Positions 12,220-23,259 of a stretch of DNA of 64,000 nt are shown piece by piece (positions within the stretch are counted from its first letter, which is position 1; each line of letters opens with the position of its first letter). The position numbers and the translations under genes are program-made. The notes under the pieces are model-generated. The model had not been told where the DNA came from and searched no databases. It saw nothing but the letters and a program-made list of their open reading frames with translations. The stretch is from NCBI GenBank assembly GCA_015146655.1, contig VKHL01000035.1:6423-70422 (forward strand), given 5' to 3'. The stretch is from Ochromonas danica. Taxonomy: Eukaryota > Sar > Chrysophyceae > Chromulinales > Chromulinaceae.

Positions 12220-13881
12220 ATGGATTATACTCGATTGACCCCTCTTAAACAAGATCTCTTAGAAGCCAAGAAGCGACTAGGTCAGCAAGATGGTAAGATC
12301 ATTCTTCTCTCTTGTCAACTGGAGAAGAAGAAAATGTTAGCAGAAGAAACACAAAGTCAACTTCATCAACTTTCTCATGAGGTTAAGAAGAAAGAAGATG
12401 AGATCAAGTCTTTATATGAAAGCTTGAGAAAGTCTCAAGAGTCACTATCACAACAACATAGTCATCATCATCATCATCAACTACAATCATCATCTCTTGG
12501 ATACACCATCCAAGAAGTACAAGGACTAAGACAAGGACAAGGTAACGTAGAGGGAAATGATGACAAGACAAGACTGGATGTTGAAGCTTTCTTACTTCAT
12601 ATTAATCGATCAGCTGGATTTCGTCATCTTATCTCAGGGAATGATCATCATCATCATCATAGTGCTCATCATCCATATCATCCATATTATCATCCATACA
12701 GTAGTTCTCTCAATCTGTCAGAGATCAGTACCCAGAAGATATTAACTGCCATGACGAACTACCCTAACCTTCAATACCAACAACATCAATATTCAAGCAA
12801 CGACAATATGCCCACCAACTACAATAATAACAACAATGACAACAATTACAACAACAATGAGATGTTTGCTAATAGCAGCAAGTCTCTAAATAACAGTAAC
12901 AGCAATAGTAGTGGTAGCAGTGGTGGTAGTATTATTAGTAACAGTCAGAGTCTGAGTCATCATCATTATCATACTAAGAAGCAGATGATGGCTACTTCTA
13001 GTAATGTTGTTCTTAGTGAGAAGAGTAGAAGTGATGAACAGAAAGGTCATTATCATCATCCTCATCATCAACCTAGTAGAAGTGATGGTATGTCACATAA
13101 TGATATAGCAGACTGTCCCTTCCCTACTAACTTCCAAAAGAAGATCTTCTCACCACCAACATCATCATCATCTCTTCTAGATGATATTCTCCCTGATCCA
13201 CCTGTTGTTGTTCTATCCAATACAACAAAAAGAAATTGTAGTAGTAAGAGTAGTAGTAGTCATGTCGTGAAATCTCTTCCTCCAATGAAGGCATCATTCA
13301 GTAATAAAGTTGGTCAAAGTTATGGTATGATAGCTCATGAAGAGAGATTACTTGATGAGACTTGTCAATCCATTTCCATGGATGATGATCATGATGATGA
13401 TACTGTTCTTCTTGATGAGACCTTGATCTCTGAAGCTGATCTCTCTTTCTACTCACTTGATACCACGATAGATCAAAGTACTATCTCTCCTTTAAAGGTT
13501 GTAAGAGATCATCAATCAAAAGTAGTATCACTTGGTCAATATGATGAACAACCATTAGATGTGAAGCAGTCATCAATGGCTTGTATCTCATCTAATGTCT
13601 TTCATGAGAAACTTCATGCTATTCGAGATGAAAACGATAAGCTTCGAACAGATATTTCTCGATTCAAAGGACAACTTGAGGTAGGAATGAGCTACTATCA
13701 CTCTATTGTTGATTCTTACTTACTAACGCTAGTATGAATGAATGGATGCACGTAGGGATTGCATTCTAAATGTTACTTTAAAGCAAAAGATCGCCAAGCT
13801 TTTTCAGATATGACCAATGTGACCAATATGAGCTATCAAAGGAATACCCAAACTACCCAAGGCAGAAGAGTCTTTTGTTAA
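12220..13881 (+). CDS. Coiled-coil, low-complexity protein of unknown function
   Basis: ATG12220 is chosen; the frame is open upstream only from a TTG. Residues 1-85 form a strong heptad coiled coil (LLEAKKRLGQQDGKIILL and onward). A His/Asn/Ser-rich middle follows with runs of His, Asn and Ser, and then acidic and Ser-rich stretches. Near the end a second short coiled coil reads LHAIRDENDKLRTDISRF. Read without splicing, the frame stops at 13737. A good donor (GAG|gtagga, 13681) and an acceptor at 13755 would instead add 41 residues ending at 13881; I annotate the spliced form, total 528 residues. No enzyme domain is recognised. A cytoskeletal or scaffold role is only a guess. Confidence 0.6.
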
Positions 13882-14041
13882 GACGCCTTTAAGAGGCTTT
13901 GCTGACTTGTCACTTGAAAGGATAATGACTTAGTTGGACTGGGCTATACTTGCAATCAATATGACGATGGAGCAAAGTTTGTATGTGTGTCAGTAAAGAG
14001 AAGCTCAACAGCTTGTAATGATTTAGTTATTTCATTTTCCT

Positions 14042-16273
14042 TTATTTAAGATATTGCACACTATCTTTTTTGCCGGACAAAAGTTTGCCTTTCTCGTCGC
14101 GTGCTCCAGCTGGATTTTGCGCCGCAGGATGATGTGCCAATTGATGAGGAATGGCCGCACCTGTGCTTTCCAAATAAGCACGCAGATCATACATAATCTC
14201 TGCATCAGCATCCGTGAGAAAAGAGGTTGCCACACCAAACTTTCCAGCACGACCAGTACGACCAATACGATGGCAATAGGGCTGGATCTTATTGGGGAGG
14301 TCATAGTTGAAAACATGTGAGACATCAGGAATATCCAATCCTCTTCCTGCAACATCAGTGGCCACCAAGATTTGAATTTTAGAGTGGCGAAATTGCTCCA
14401 AAGTCTCTTCACGCTGGTCTTGACTTTTTCCACCATGTAGAACACCCACCGCATAATGTTGACTTTCCAGATGCCACACAAGGGTATCGCCTGCTTTTTT
14501 GGTATTAACAAAGATAATGATCTTGTCAGACTTATTGAGCTTGGATAACTCTTCAGAAAGTTTGCCTTTCTTTTGACCTTCTGTCACGAAGAACACGCGC
14601 TGTTCAATACGCTTGTTCTTTCCACTATCCTCATCTCCAATGCGAACAACCACAGGATGACGGAGGTACTTCTTTGCAATCAACTCAATCTCAGTTGACA
14701 TGGTTGCGGAAAACATGGCTGTCACACGATATAAGGAGTTCATTTGTGCCGTGCTTTGAACTTGAAGCTCAGCCTGTTCTTCATCTTCAGACTTCAGCAA
14801 TCCTCCCATTGCATCCATCACACTAACAACCTGTACAAAATAACAAATATTATTTAGTTCATAACATACAAATCATGAGATAATACTTACTTGATCTTCA
14901 AACCCCATATCAATCATACGATCAGCTTCATCCAGAACGACATAATTACATTGATTTAACACCATATAGTTGTTTTCTAAGCAATCTAGAATACGGCCTG
15001 GAGTACCAATGATAATATCAACACCTCTTCGAAGCTTGAATCCTTGTTCTTCAATATTTTGTCCACCCACCACACAAATTGTCTTCAAGTCTGTATATTG
15101 AACTAATTTAATACATTCTTCTTCAATCTGTTGAGCTAACTCACGAGTAGGTGCAAGTACAATAGCTAAAGGACCTTCATCTTTCACTCGAGCAAAGTAA
15201 TGTGATGGTAAGGCTAATAGATAAGATATCAAGGGTACTAAGAAAGCACAAGTTTTACCACTACCTGTTTCTGCGATACCAATAAGATCTCTCTTAGCTA
15301 AACCAACAGGTATAGCTTGTCTTTGAATTGGTGATGGTTTTTCATATCCTGCTTTATGAATTGCATCCAGTAATGGTTTAGGTATACTACTTTCTTGCCA
15401 ATAACGAATAGGTAAAGTAGCACGTCCACCTTGAATACGAATATCAAAATCTTCACGGAAAATTCTCCAATCACGATCATTCATTTCTTCTAATTTCTTC
15501 TCTGACCAATGTTGATGACCATGATCACGATCAAATCGATTTCCATAGGAATGATTACCATTAGTATAGGAATCATTAGGATGATCATTTCCTAATAATT
15601 GTTGTTGTTTAAAAGCTTCCATAGAACGAATACGTTGTAATTCACGTCTTTTCTTTTCTTCTTCACTAATAGTTTCATCATGTGCTTCTTCATCTTTTAA
15701 TTCTTGATATCGTCTTTCTGATAAGGTTAAGAGATAGTTACTTTGATTACGTTGTTCACGTTGATCAACACCAGCAAGATATCCACGACCAAAGAGTGCA
15801 TTAATCTTCATACGTTGATTATATAATGGATTATAATCTTCACGTGTAGTATCTTCAGTTGTATTCCATTCAAATTGAAAGATACGTGAAAACTTTTCAG
15901 TTGGTTTATTTGATTTTTTATTAGTCCCTTGTGTGCCCCCACTAGTCCCATTGCCATTGTCACCAGTACTACTGCTGCCATTGTGTTCAGATTGATGACC
16001 AAGATAATGCTCACGTATCTTCTTTAATTCTTGTTCATGTTCTAAAGCATCTTTATTTTCTTCTTTTTTACGACGTTCTTTTTCTTCTTCTTCACGTTGT
16101 CGTTTACGTCGTTCTTCTAATTTACGTTCTTCTAAAGCTTTGCCTGTAATAAAACGCTCATGATTTTCTTTAGCTTGACGTTGTTTACGTTCTTGTTCTT
16201 CACGTTGTTCTTGAAGTCTTCGAAGTGCTTGCTCTTCACGCTGTTTTTTGGTAAGGAAGACAGGCTTCTCCAT
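14042..16273 (-). CDS. PRP28: Prp28/DDX23 DEAD-box RNA helicase
   Basis: Predicted complement(join(14042..14830,14891..16273)), 723 residues. The N-terminal third is a highly charged Glu/Arg/Lys coil starting MEKPVFLTKKQREEQALRRL. The segment RIFQFEWNTTEDTTREDYNP is characteristic of Prp28. Helicase motifs in order: PIQRQAIPVGL (Q motif), AETGSGKT (I), PTRELAQQ (Ia), VLDEADRMIDMGFEDQV (II, spanning the intron), FSATM (III), RGLDIPD (V) and HRIGRTGR (VI). Prp28 displaces U1 from the 5' splice site so that U6 can pair there, fitting the many GT-AG introns and the U6 gene in this window. The 60-bp intron joins in phase 0. Confidence 0.93.
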
Positions 16274-16605
16274 TGATGATTACCAGAATTGAATGACATT
16301 TCGAGAAGAGCGTATTATTGTTATGCGCGGGAGCTCTCATTCCAGATCTCCAGATTTGGAAGCTTTGACCGGGCTGTTGTTGTATACAGTACCAGTACAG
16401 TTATAGACTATTGAAGCAAGAGACGAAACAGATCGCAATTTGTTGAACTTAAATTTTGGTAGAGTCTTTTTCAGCGGTTAGACTTTTTTGAGGCTGTGGA
16501 AATGTAAAAATGGTGAAGAGCACGGACAGAGTACTAATGTCACATCACAGCGACATGGGTACAGTAGAAGTCTCCGCAATTACGAGTAAGAGGATCTCTA
16601 TTATG
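16274..16605. other. Intergenic, promoter side of PRP28
   Basis: Contains TGCGCGGGAGCTC at about 16323, an E2F-like GC box 50 bp upstream of the PRP28 start. The remaining sequence is the 3' flank of the PPR-like gene. No gene is supported. Confidence 0.4.
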
Positions 16606-19600
16606 TCACTTCTTCAAAGGAAATGATGCATTCTTGACTACTTTCAACAACTCTGCACCTCTTGCATTCTTTTGTGAGATATGTCTCTCAAAGATCCTAG
16701 CCACGTCTGGTGAAGCATTATCCAGGAATTGCTTTACGGCTTTAATAATTGCACCATGACAACTGAACTTGTTAAGTGCTGGCCAACTCCTAAGAAATCA
16801 CAAGAAAATAAAGTCAAAGCAATAGTCAAACAGTTTAGCTATCAGATAACATCAGATCTTACTCGAGTGGCTGAGGATAGGCAATAAGGTAGACATCCAA
16901 CAGATACACAGCAGCATCAATAGCTTGTTGAAGGCTGATCTTGAACTGTCCTTTATCTACTGTGACATCTGATTTTTCACCAGCCGCCAGAACAATTAGA
17001 GTATTCTCAAGTAAAGGGAAAAAGCACGTCCACTTCCAAGCTTTGCAATCAAATAAATCAGGAAGTTTTCGCTGAGCTGAAAGTGCAGCCATCTCAGATA
17101 TGCGAGGTTTGATAGTTTCTAAAATTCTGCATCCATCAAAGAGTAAACCTTTCGCACTAAATGCTTCTAAAGCAAAGATAATATGATCTGAGGAACGTGG
17201 AGCATTGGGATAGGCTGCTAGACGTTTAAATAATTGAATTGTTTCATCATACTTTTGTGCTGCAGTTAGGGCTAGAAGGATACGAGCAATTGTCTTTTCA
17301 TTTGGCATGACTTTGTGGTCCATCATCATGTAGAAAATCTTCAATGCTAGATCCGTGTCTTTAGCATACATCGCATTAACAATCCCACACATGAACACCT
17401 GCATGAAACAACAGGAAAGCATAACATAGCATATACATACCAGTCATGGAACAAGGTTGGTTATCAGAGGAGAAAGGTATTCCTTACCGATTGGGCTTGT
17501 TCATAAGTGAAAATATTACGAGCACTCAAATTCCCACTTATCTTACTCTTGTTGTTGTTATTATTATCATCTACAATGGGTGCATCTGTTTCAGATGATA
17601 AAAATGAATCATTGGGATTAAATTGTTCTTCATCATTGAGAAAGAAGAGATCATCTGCTACAGAAGGAGAGGTAGAACGACTACTACTACTACCATCATC
17701 ACGAGGAGTAAATCCTCTTTGCAAGAGGATTCGAATACAAAAGTCAGTAATTCTACTAGACCCATTATAAAATGCAATTCGACAAAGAGCCATAACAAAG
17801 TTAGTTGAACATATTAAACCTTGTCTTCCTTCTTCAGGAAGAATATTATACTCTAGAGTTTTTGTTAGAAATTTAATCACTTTCATCTCATTATTCATAT
17901 CACGAGGAAGATTTTCTCTTCGAATTCTTACAAAGGCATCAAAGATACCAGATACCCATAGATTTAATGTTGACATTTCTATTCCTTTTGGGTCGTGTAC
18001 TACCTCTTTTCTTCGACCAGATAGTTTTTTCTCTTGAAGAAACAATCGATGTGCTTCATCCTGTATACGATGAATAACCTTTCGAATACTATCTTCATTC
18101 AGATTTAATGCAGCTTGATATAGCATAGCATGATAAGCTGGTTGACCAATAATGACATTAAGATCATCACGTGTGAGATCTTTTACTAACTCTAAGGCAA
18201 TCTGATAGTAACCTGTATTAGCCAGACCTTGTAATAAACTTGATCGTAAAGTTGAAGCTTCCTCAGAACGTCCTTGGATCAATGGATATACAGATGTTAG
18301 TTGAGGCTTTACAGCGAGATAGAGTGGATCTGTTGTATTGGAATTCTTTTTCTTCTCATAGTCATTATCATCATCCCTTTCTTCATTCGATATTCCTTTC
18401 ATGGCTAGCTTTGCTTCCTCTACTTTTAACATTGCTTCAATATAACTCACAACCACTTCACTATGCATGAGACAATCCTGTAGTGATGATTGTGAGAGAG
18501 TTGGTACAAACTCAGAGGATGCTTCTAACATAGAGGAATCTTGTACTATACTCTCTAATGCACTTTTGATAACTGTACCAATAATATTTCTATTATTCAT
18601 CTCATTCATTAAGTGACTAGAAGAAGGGTGAGAAGAAGAAGAGGAAGAAGAAGAAGGATATAGACGATGATTGAGTACTAACACCATGGTAGAGAGATCA
18701 TAATGAAAATCTACACAAATTGTCTTTAAGAAGTCATGACATAGTTGATCAACAGAATGTCCTGCCTTGTCTAGTAGAATAGACCATTTAATTAACACAT
18801 GAGCAAGAATATTCATATGAACAATTTTCACTTGATCGTCATCACCTTCGGAAGTATTGCTGGTTGGTGGTATTGTTGTTGTTTGTGTAGTTCCTTTAGA
18901 TTGATGAAGAGAAGATGGAAGAGAAAAGAGAGACTTCTTCATATTCAAAGAAAGAAAATTATCCTCATGTTTATTATCCCTGTCTTGTGTCACACTATTA
19001 CTACTATTACTATTATTACTATTACTACTATCCACTGTACTAGTACTACCATGATGATGTTTGATAGTGTTAGTAATAGCAGATGGTGTAAATTGTAATC
19101 GATCAAGAATACGTTGAATACGACCAATCTTATGCTCTTCTTTCAACTTTACAATCTTCTTTGATAGACTAAACGTTGAACGAATTAATCGATTAATTCC
19201 AAAACCTTCAATTGCATCATTTGATTGGAAAGTCACAGGTAAGATCTTTAACACTCCTTCAGATCCTTTTCGTAAGAGAATATCAGAGAGTTGTTGGAAT
19301 ACTAGCCGAGGGTCAACATTACTACTACTACTAAGAAGATGATGAGATGATGATGATGATGGTAGTGGTAGTGGTGGTAGTAGTAGAGATAAGATAAGAT
19401 GATCAGCATGAGAAGATTTGGCAATAAATTGATCAACTTTATTAGCATTTCCTTCTTCAATGAGAGATAGAAGAATTTTCTTCTTTTCTTCTTCTTTCAC
19501 TGTAGAGGTAGTAGTAGTACTAGTACTAATAGTAGTAGAGGATGATGATGCTGATGATAGATGACGACTAGAAGAAAAAGAACATCTTAGAATAGTGACA

Positions 19601-19824
19601 TGACTAGGTCTACTACCACCACTACTCCATGATTGATAATGAGGAGTAGTGATAGTAGAATAGGAAACAAGAGAGGAGGAGAATGATGATAATAATGGTA
19701 TGGTAGTAGTGGTAATAGTGGTAGTAGTGGTATAAGAAGAAGAAGTAATTCTTTTATATTTTCCTATTATTCGATAAATCAATCGAGGATAAGTAGAAGA
19801 AGAGGTTAGAATCACTTGATTCAT
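16606..19824 (-). CDS. Pentatricopeptide-repeat-like organellar protein
   Basis: Predicted complement(join(16606..16789,16863..17398,17488..19824)), 1018 residues. The leader is basic, acid-free and Ser/Thr/Tyr-rich (MNQVILTSSSTYPRLIYR), consistent with organelle import. The clearest helical repeats span the exon 1/exon 2 junction: FTYEQAQSVFMCGIVNAMYA, then DTDLALKIFYMMMDHKVMPN, then KYDETIQLFKRLAAYPNAP. These fit two to three degenerate PPR units; earlier repeats are less certain. Long Ser, Thr and Asn runs interrupt the first 350 residues. Exon 3 adds SWPALNKFSCHGAIIKAVKQ and a basic C-terminus. PPR proteins bind organellar RNA; the target is unknown. A palindromic GAAACGCGTTTC lies about 160 bp upstream of the start. 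Confidence 0.7.
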
Positions 19825-20684
19825 AATGAAATTGGTGGACGAGGTAGGTAGGGTATTTATGGAGGATAGATTAAAGGTAATGAATATCCAGTGGGAGGTG
19901 AGAGATGAATGACTGAATGGTTGTCAATGGAATGCAATGGGTTGACGACCTGAACCTTTCGCTTTATGCTCAAATGACAAAATTGGAAACGCGTTTCTGA
20001 CAACAAACTACTTCAAAATGTTAACTTATGAAAGATATTGGCATCTGCGCAACTGTTAGATCCATGGATAATTGGTTTAAATCATTTGATCTTGAGTTAA
20101 CATCACTTGATACATTGGTTGAAAGCATAGTTACCAATTAAACACAACTATATTTAAAAGCAAATTTGTTTAGAGGTTAGAATCTACTATATCTACTGTA
20201 GGCTATATTATTCTTCACCCTTCCCTTTTCAAACATTTCATCACAGTTGCAAAACAACAGAAACAATAAGACTGTAATAATTCCAACTAATTAGTCAACT
20301 AATGCATTACATCACACAGTTCTTCTCAGAACAGTGTTAGCTTAACATTGTCTACCAATGACCAAAACTGCTGTAGACTACAAGAACAGTAGATGGATAG
20401 AGACATCAAGCGACAAAGTTAACCAACCACAGCTGCTGCTTTCTCTACTCCAATATTACAACAGCCACAAGAGACAAACACACACACTTCGCCAAGAGAG
20501 GCGATACTTACAAAGACTAATCATGCTAATAGAAGTAAGCAAAATCATCTCTCCATGTTCTCCTACACAGTGGAGAGACAATAGCTACACCGTATTAAAG
20601 AGAGAACGCAGAGACAGAGACAGAGATACCTAATCCTCCATCCATATATCAACTATTGATGAATCACCTTCACCTCTTCTCTTC
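19825..20684. other. Intergenic region, 860 bp
   Basis: The left 200 bp is the promoter side of the PPR-like gene and includes the palindrome at 19986-19997. The rest is AT-rich 3' flank of the 7TM gene. No RNA gene or repeat family is seen. Confidence 0.45.
19986..19997. promoter_or_regulatory. Palindromic GAAACGCGTTTC (MluI-box-like) motif
   Basis: Exact 12-bp palindrome about 160 bp upstream of the PPR-like start. Related sequences occur upstream of four other gene starts in this window (27116, 30384, 35819, 57913). The core ACGCGT equals the yeast MluI cell-cycle box; function here is inference. Confidence 0.4.
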
Positions 20685-22160
20685 TTACAATGTCATAGTT
20701 ATAAATGACTTTATTAAACCAATACAAATAGAGAAGACTAATCCTATTGTATTATAGAGTAATGTTCTTGTCTTTATTCTCACTCCCACTAATGATAATG
20801 ATAATGGACGAGCTGTAAGATTTACTGCTAAGGCCATACGCTTTAATTCTTTATTTTCATCCCATGGAAAGAGAGCAATCTTCTCTACTAATTCATCTAC
20901 TAGATCATTGATCTTTCCAGCATGATATAACATGATAATAGCAAAGGGAATCTCTTTAGAATAGACAGCTAAAGTAGCAACAATTCCACATGCACTAGCA
21001 TCACTAACATATAACCGTATCAGACAAGTCGTAACACTTAATAAAGCTGAACAGACTAATGCTGTAAAGATATGATGAAATCTAGCTGATCGACGTTGAA
21101 ATTCTTTACGAATTGCATTAATCATCTCCATGGATAAGGTTTGATTTTCATTATGGAAGAAAGCTCTATCAACTAACATCTTAGCTACAGAAGCATCACC
21201 ACTATAGACTACTAATGATGAAGTAAGTACACAGGATGAGGCAAATTGTCCAATAGCAAATAATGGATAATAAGCATGTTCACCTTGAGATGTTGAAGCA
21301 TCTAAAGGTGAATGGCAATGATTAGCACTAGAAAATATTAAATATAGTAATGTTATGAAAATAATAAAGAGAAAATATTGCCAACTGCTTCGTATTTCCA
21401 CGGAAAAGGCATTCACTTCCATGGAATACGATAGATGATTCAATCTTTCTTGAATAAAATATAAAGCAGGAAAGAGAATCATTGTTTGGATGACTAAGAC
21501 AAAGTATAGATAGTTGAATAGGATTTCATCAACAAGACTATCATCTGAAGTAAGACGAAAATTATAGACAATCCATAAATAAATTAAATAAATGAAATAA
21601 CTCATTAAGAAGACTTTAGAGAGAAGATACCAAGTCATCCAGAAGAATTGCATGAGAGGAGGATCTTTTTCATCGTGATAGACAAAGCCTAGGAACTTCA
21701 TGAAATAGAGTAGATGAGGATTTCCATCTTTTCCTAAGGCATGTCGTAGAGTAAGGGAGAGGTCAGCAGTAGAGGTAGCAGCTGTCTCATTGTGAGGAGC
21801 CCATAGTTGACTATGAAGAAGGAATGAGTCCATAGAGAGAGCAGCTGGAGAGTGGGGGTGGGAGTGGGAACGAGAGGGGGAGGGCGTGGGTGAGGAGAAA
21901 GATTGTGTGGGGAAGGGACTAAGACTACTAGGAGAAGCAGCAGAACAGGAAGAATGATCATGATGATGATGGAGAATATTCTTGATGATATTCTCATGGT
22001 CTCCATCTTCAATCTTATCATGGACATAGTCATTATCATAATTGATAGTAGAGTGAAGATTCTCTAGATCACCTTCTTTACCATTCTCCTTCTCTTTCTT
22101 TGTAGAGGAAGAAGAAGAAGGAGGAGGAGGAGGAAGAGGATGATTGACAGTCAACTCCAT
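20685..22160 (-). CDS. Candidate gustatory-receptor-like (GRL) seven-helix membrane protein
   Basis: Single exon, 491 residues, ATG22160. The first 165 residues are hydrophilic with Pro, Ser and His runs. Seven hydrophobic segments follow at roughly 178-205, 218-240, 266-284, 303-325, 365-388, 398-420 and 467-489. Loops 4-5 and 6-7 are long and charged (VAKMLVDRAFFHNENQTLSM; INDLVDELVEKIALF), while the other loops are short. With the long N-terminus inside, these loops are cytosolic. This is the layout of the insect OR/GR, plant DUF3537 and protist GRL superfamily. The last helix is preceded by ARPLSLSLVGVRIKTRTLL, resembling the conserved entry to helix 7 in that superfamily. No other 7TM family motif is present. 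If correct, it would be a cation channel or chemosensor. Similarity is by pattern only, hence moderate confidence. Confidence 0.5.
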   Translation of the reverse strand: MELTVNHPLPPPPPSSSSSTKKEKENGKEGDLENLHSTINYDNDYVHDKIEDGDHENIIKNILHHHHDHSSCSAASPSSLSPFPTQSFSSPTPSPSRSHSHPHSPAALSMDSFLLHSQLWAPHNETAATSTADLSLTLRHALGKDGNPHLLYFMKFLGFVYHDEKDPPLMQFFWMTWYLLSKVFLMSYFIYLIYLWIVYNFRLTSDDSLVDEILFNYLYFVLVIQTMILFPALYFIQERLNHLSYSMEVNAFSVEIRSSWQYFLFIIFITLLYLIFSSANHCHSPLDASTSQGEHAYYPLFAIGQFASSCVLTSSLVVYSGDASVAKMLVDRAFFHNENQTLSMEMINAIRKEFQRRSARFHHIFTALVCSALLSVTTCLIRLYVSDASACGIVATLAVYSKEIPFAIIMLYHAGKINDLVDELVEKIALFPWDENKELKRMALAVNLTARPLSLSLVGVRIKTRTLLYNTIGLVFSICIGLIKSFITMTL

Positions 22161-22462
22161 TATGTGTCTATCACTTTCTTACTCATTAACTTGCTATTCT
22201 CTTCTCTTCTCTTGTCTTGTTTGGCCTTCTCTAGCCTTTTGCTTTTCTCTTTTCATCAAAATCAAAGCAAAGCAGTCTGGCAGCCCTTCCTGAATTTCGG
22301 GGTTTCGGATTTCGTATTTCCGAATACCCTACTATTATTGTGGTGCGTAGGATATCGATTTCCTTCGATTTGTTTCTCTGAGAGAGGTTAAGTTCACCTG
22401 AATGATGAATGAATGGGGATGATGACTAATTTTTATCATTCATTGATAGGTCATCAAAGAAA
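22161..22462. other. Divergent promoter region between the 7TM gene and POP1
   Basis: About 300 bp between two divergent starts. It contains clustered TTTCGG/TTTCCGA motifs at 22297-22325 that could serve either gene. No gene is supported. Confidence 0.4.
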
Positions 22463-23228
22463 ATGAGTCAACCTATTCCATCTATTCCTATTGCAACTTT
22501 TGTTCATGATCGAATACGAGATATTGAAGAAGTGATTCCATTTCTTCAAGATCATCATCGTCATCATCATTCAAATGACAATGAAAATGAAAATAATAAG
22601 AATAGGAATGAAAATGAAAATGAAAATGAAAAGAAAAAGAAGAGAAAGTTCTCTTCGATCTTCTATCGTACACGATCTTATCGTACCTATAAGAAGCATC
22701 GTAGAGAGAAAGAAGGTAATAATGGTAAGACTAGTAGTAGTAATAGTAATAGGAAGCTGTTGGAGAAGAAGCAGAAGATGAAGAAGAAGCTGAAGCTCTA
22801 TCGTGTGCATAATAGACGACCTTCTCTCTTAACCACTACCTTCCAACACTACCACAGACTACCCTCTGCTAACACACCTCTCTCTCATCTGATGGGTGAA
22901 GAAGCATCACCACCACTACAGCAGCAGAAGGTAATTCGCTTACCAAGTCATATCTATCATAGAAAGAGAATGTTTATGACAAAGACACATGGCTTCTATA
23001 TTGCTGAGAAATCTCAAAATAAAGGATTAAAGACGTTAGAGAAGCTATTAAAGATGAAGAATTGTTTTCTACATGATCGTTCTTATTTCAGACCTATTGA
23101 GATGAAAGGAGTTCTACCTCATGTCATAGCGATATTAGAGAATCTACTGGTAAGACAATGTATTCCAGACTACATCCTATCATATCATATGATATACAGT
23201 AGGAGAGTATCGTGTGTGTGTGTGTGTG

Positions 23229-23259
<31 letters not shown>

